Of a stretch of 16,424 nt of DNA, positions 16,054 through 16,424 are shown piece after piece (position 1 is the first letter of the stretch; each line of letters opens with the position of its first letter). Source of the stretch: Chloroflexota bacterium (GTDB lineage Bacteria; Chloroflexota; Limnocylindria; P2-11E). A program made the translations under genes and the position numbers. The notes under the pieces are model-generated. The model saw only the letters and a program-made list of their open reading frames with translations, was not told the origin of the DNA and ran no database searches. The stretch covers positions 1 through 16,424 of the forward strand of contig VBGU01000076.1 in assembly GCA_005881085.1 (NCBI GenBank), written 5' to 3'.

Positions 16054-16424
16054 TCCGCGCCTCGACTCGCGTCGCGATGGTCTGGCCAGACGTCGCGATC
16101 GTTAGGGGCGATGTTGCCGATCTTCGCGTATTACCTTCCCCTGATTCGGAGCTCGTCGACCAGGCGCACTACGGCGAGAACGTCGAGGTCCTCGGCGAGA
16201 GTGCGGACTGGCGATACGTGCAGGGCGCCGATCACTACTTCGGCTGGGCTCGTCTTGACGACTTGGCCGTTCTCACCGGTTTCGCCGAGAGATACGTGGT
16301 CGCGGTCCTTCTCGCGGACGTTCGGGACGCGCCCCGTGGTGATGCGGAAGTGATCGCGCGTCTGCCGGCTGGGACGAGCGTGCCGCCGATAGTTGCGGGC
16401 GAGGAGCAGCCCGATGGCACCCAT
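16035..16424 (+). CDS. Bacterial SH3-domain protein, probable C40 (NlpC/P60) peptidase, 3'-truncated by window edge
   Basis: The frame from GTG 16035 is open to the window end (130 residues). A start at ATG 16077 is an alternative that would avoid the overlap with gcvPB. Residues about 25-73 form a bacterial SH3 repeat (V-A-D-L-R-V-L-P-S-P-D-S-E-L-V-D-Q-A, then G-E-N-V-E-V-L-G-E-S and W-R-Y-V-Q-G-A-D-H-Y-F-G-W). A second repeat begins near residue 82 (Y-V-V-A-V-L-L-A-D-V-R-D-A-P, then L-P-A-G-T-S-V-P). The D-L-R-x-x-P-S-x-x-x-E-L-V-D-Q element is typical of the N-terminal domains of gamma-D-glutamyl endopeptidases of the NlpC/P60 family, but the catalytic Cys-His domain lies beyond the window, so the enzyme call is inference. 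No signal peptide is seen. Confidence 0.75.
   Translation, partial: MAATDLVRASTRVAMVWPDVAIVRGDVADLRVLPSPDSELVDQAHYGENVEVLGESADWRYVQGADHYFGWARLDDLAVLTGFAERYVVAVLLADVRDAPRGDAEVIARLPAGTSVPPIVAGEEQPDGTH

Noticed and set aside
16111..16353. An 80-residue + strand frame near the window end
   Set aside because: It is an out-of-frame shadow of the SH3-type gene starting at 16035.

Overview
This is a high-GC window in which every gene I can support lies on the + strand. Genes are tightly packed, often with stop and start codons overlapping, and GTG or TTG starts are common. Several genes have a TANNNT hexamer 6-7 nt before the start and no clear Shine-Dalgarno sequence, which suggests leaderless transcripts. 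The gene content (split methylmalonyl-CoA mutase, GlmL-like protein with a hammerhead-domain partner, split glycine decarboxylase, C40 peptidase with SH3 domains) fits a Chloroflexota lineage such as Limnocylindria. That placement is an inference from gene families, not a phylogeny.

Layout. (1) 2-1435: the 3' part of a penicillin-acylase-type Ntn hydrolase, cut by the window edge. (2) 1453-6551: a five-gene, translationally coupled run made of methylmalonyl-CoA mutase catalytic subunit, methylmalonyl-CoA epimerase, a class I amidotransferase-like peptidase C26, a GlmL-like protein and a hammerhead/lipoyl-like partner. Each junction is a 4-nt stop/start overlap. (3) 6587-9789: a two-TM small protein followed by the bacterial t6A set tsaE, tsaB and tsaD, with rimI inserted before tsaD. 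(4) 9791-11017: a small SCP2-like protein and an HD-domain phosphohydrolase. (5) 11157-16053: a Nudix hydrolase directly followed by the glycine cleavage genes gcvT, gcvH, gcvPA and gcvPB. (6) 16035-16424: the 5' part of a bacterial-SH3 protein, probably a C40 cell-wall peptidase.

How the genes work together. The mutase and epimerase interconvert propionate-derived methylmalonyl-CoA and succinyl-CoA, but the B12-binding small subunit is not in the window. TsaE, TsaB and TsaD are the bacterial partners that, with TsaC/TsaC2 from elsewhere, install t6A37 on tRNA. GcvT, GcvH, GcvPA and GcvPB form the glycine cleavage complex, lacking only the shared lipoamide dehydrogenase.

The least explained part is the GlmL-like pair at 4198-6551. 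Its first protein lacks the first ASKHA lobe and has a degenerate phosphate motif. The pair sits directly downstream of a B12-dependent mutase with no glutamate mutase present. It is bracketed almost exactly by two near-identical GC-rich 23-bp repeats. A second unexplained structure is a tandem two-hairpin repeat between tsaB and rimI. No intergenic stretch exceeds 300 bases; the longest are 8134-8275 (tandem hairpins) and 11018-11156 (a leader with the best Shine-Dalgarno sequence in the window). I see no tRNA, rRNA, CRISPR array, insertion sequence or transposase.
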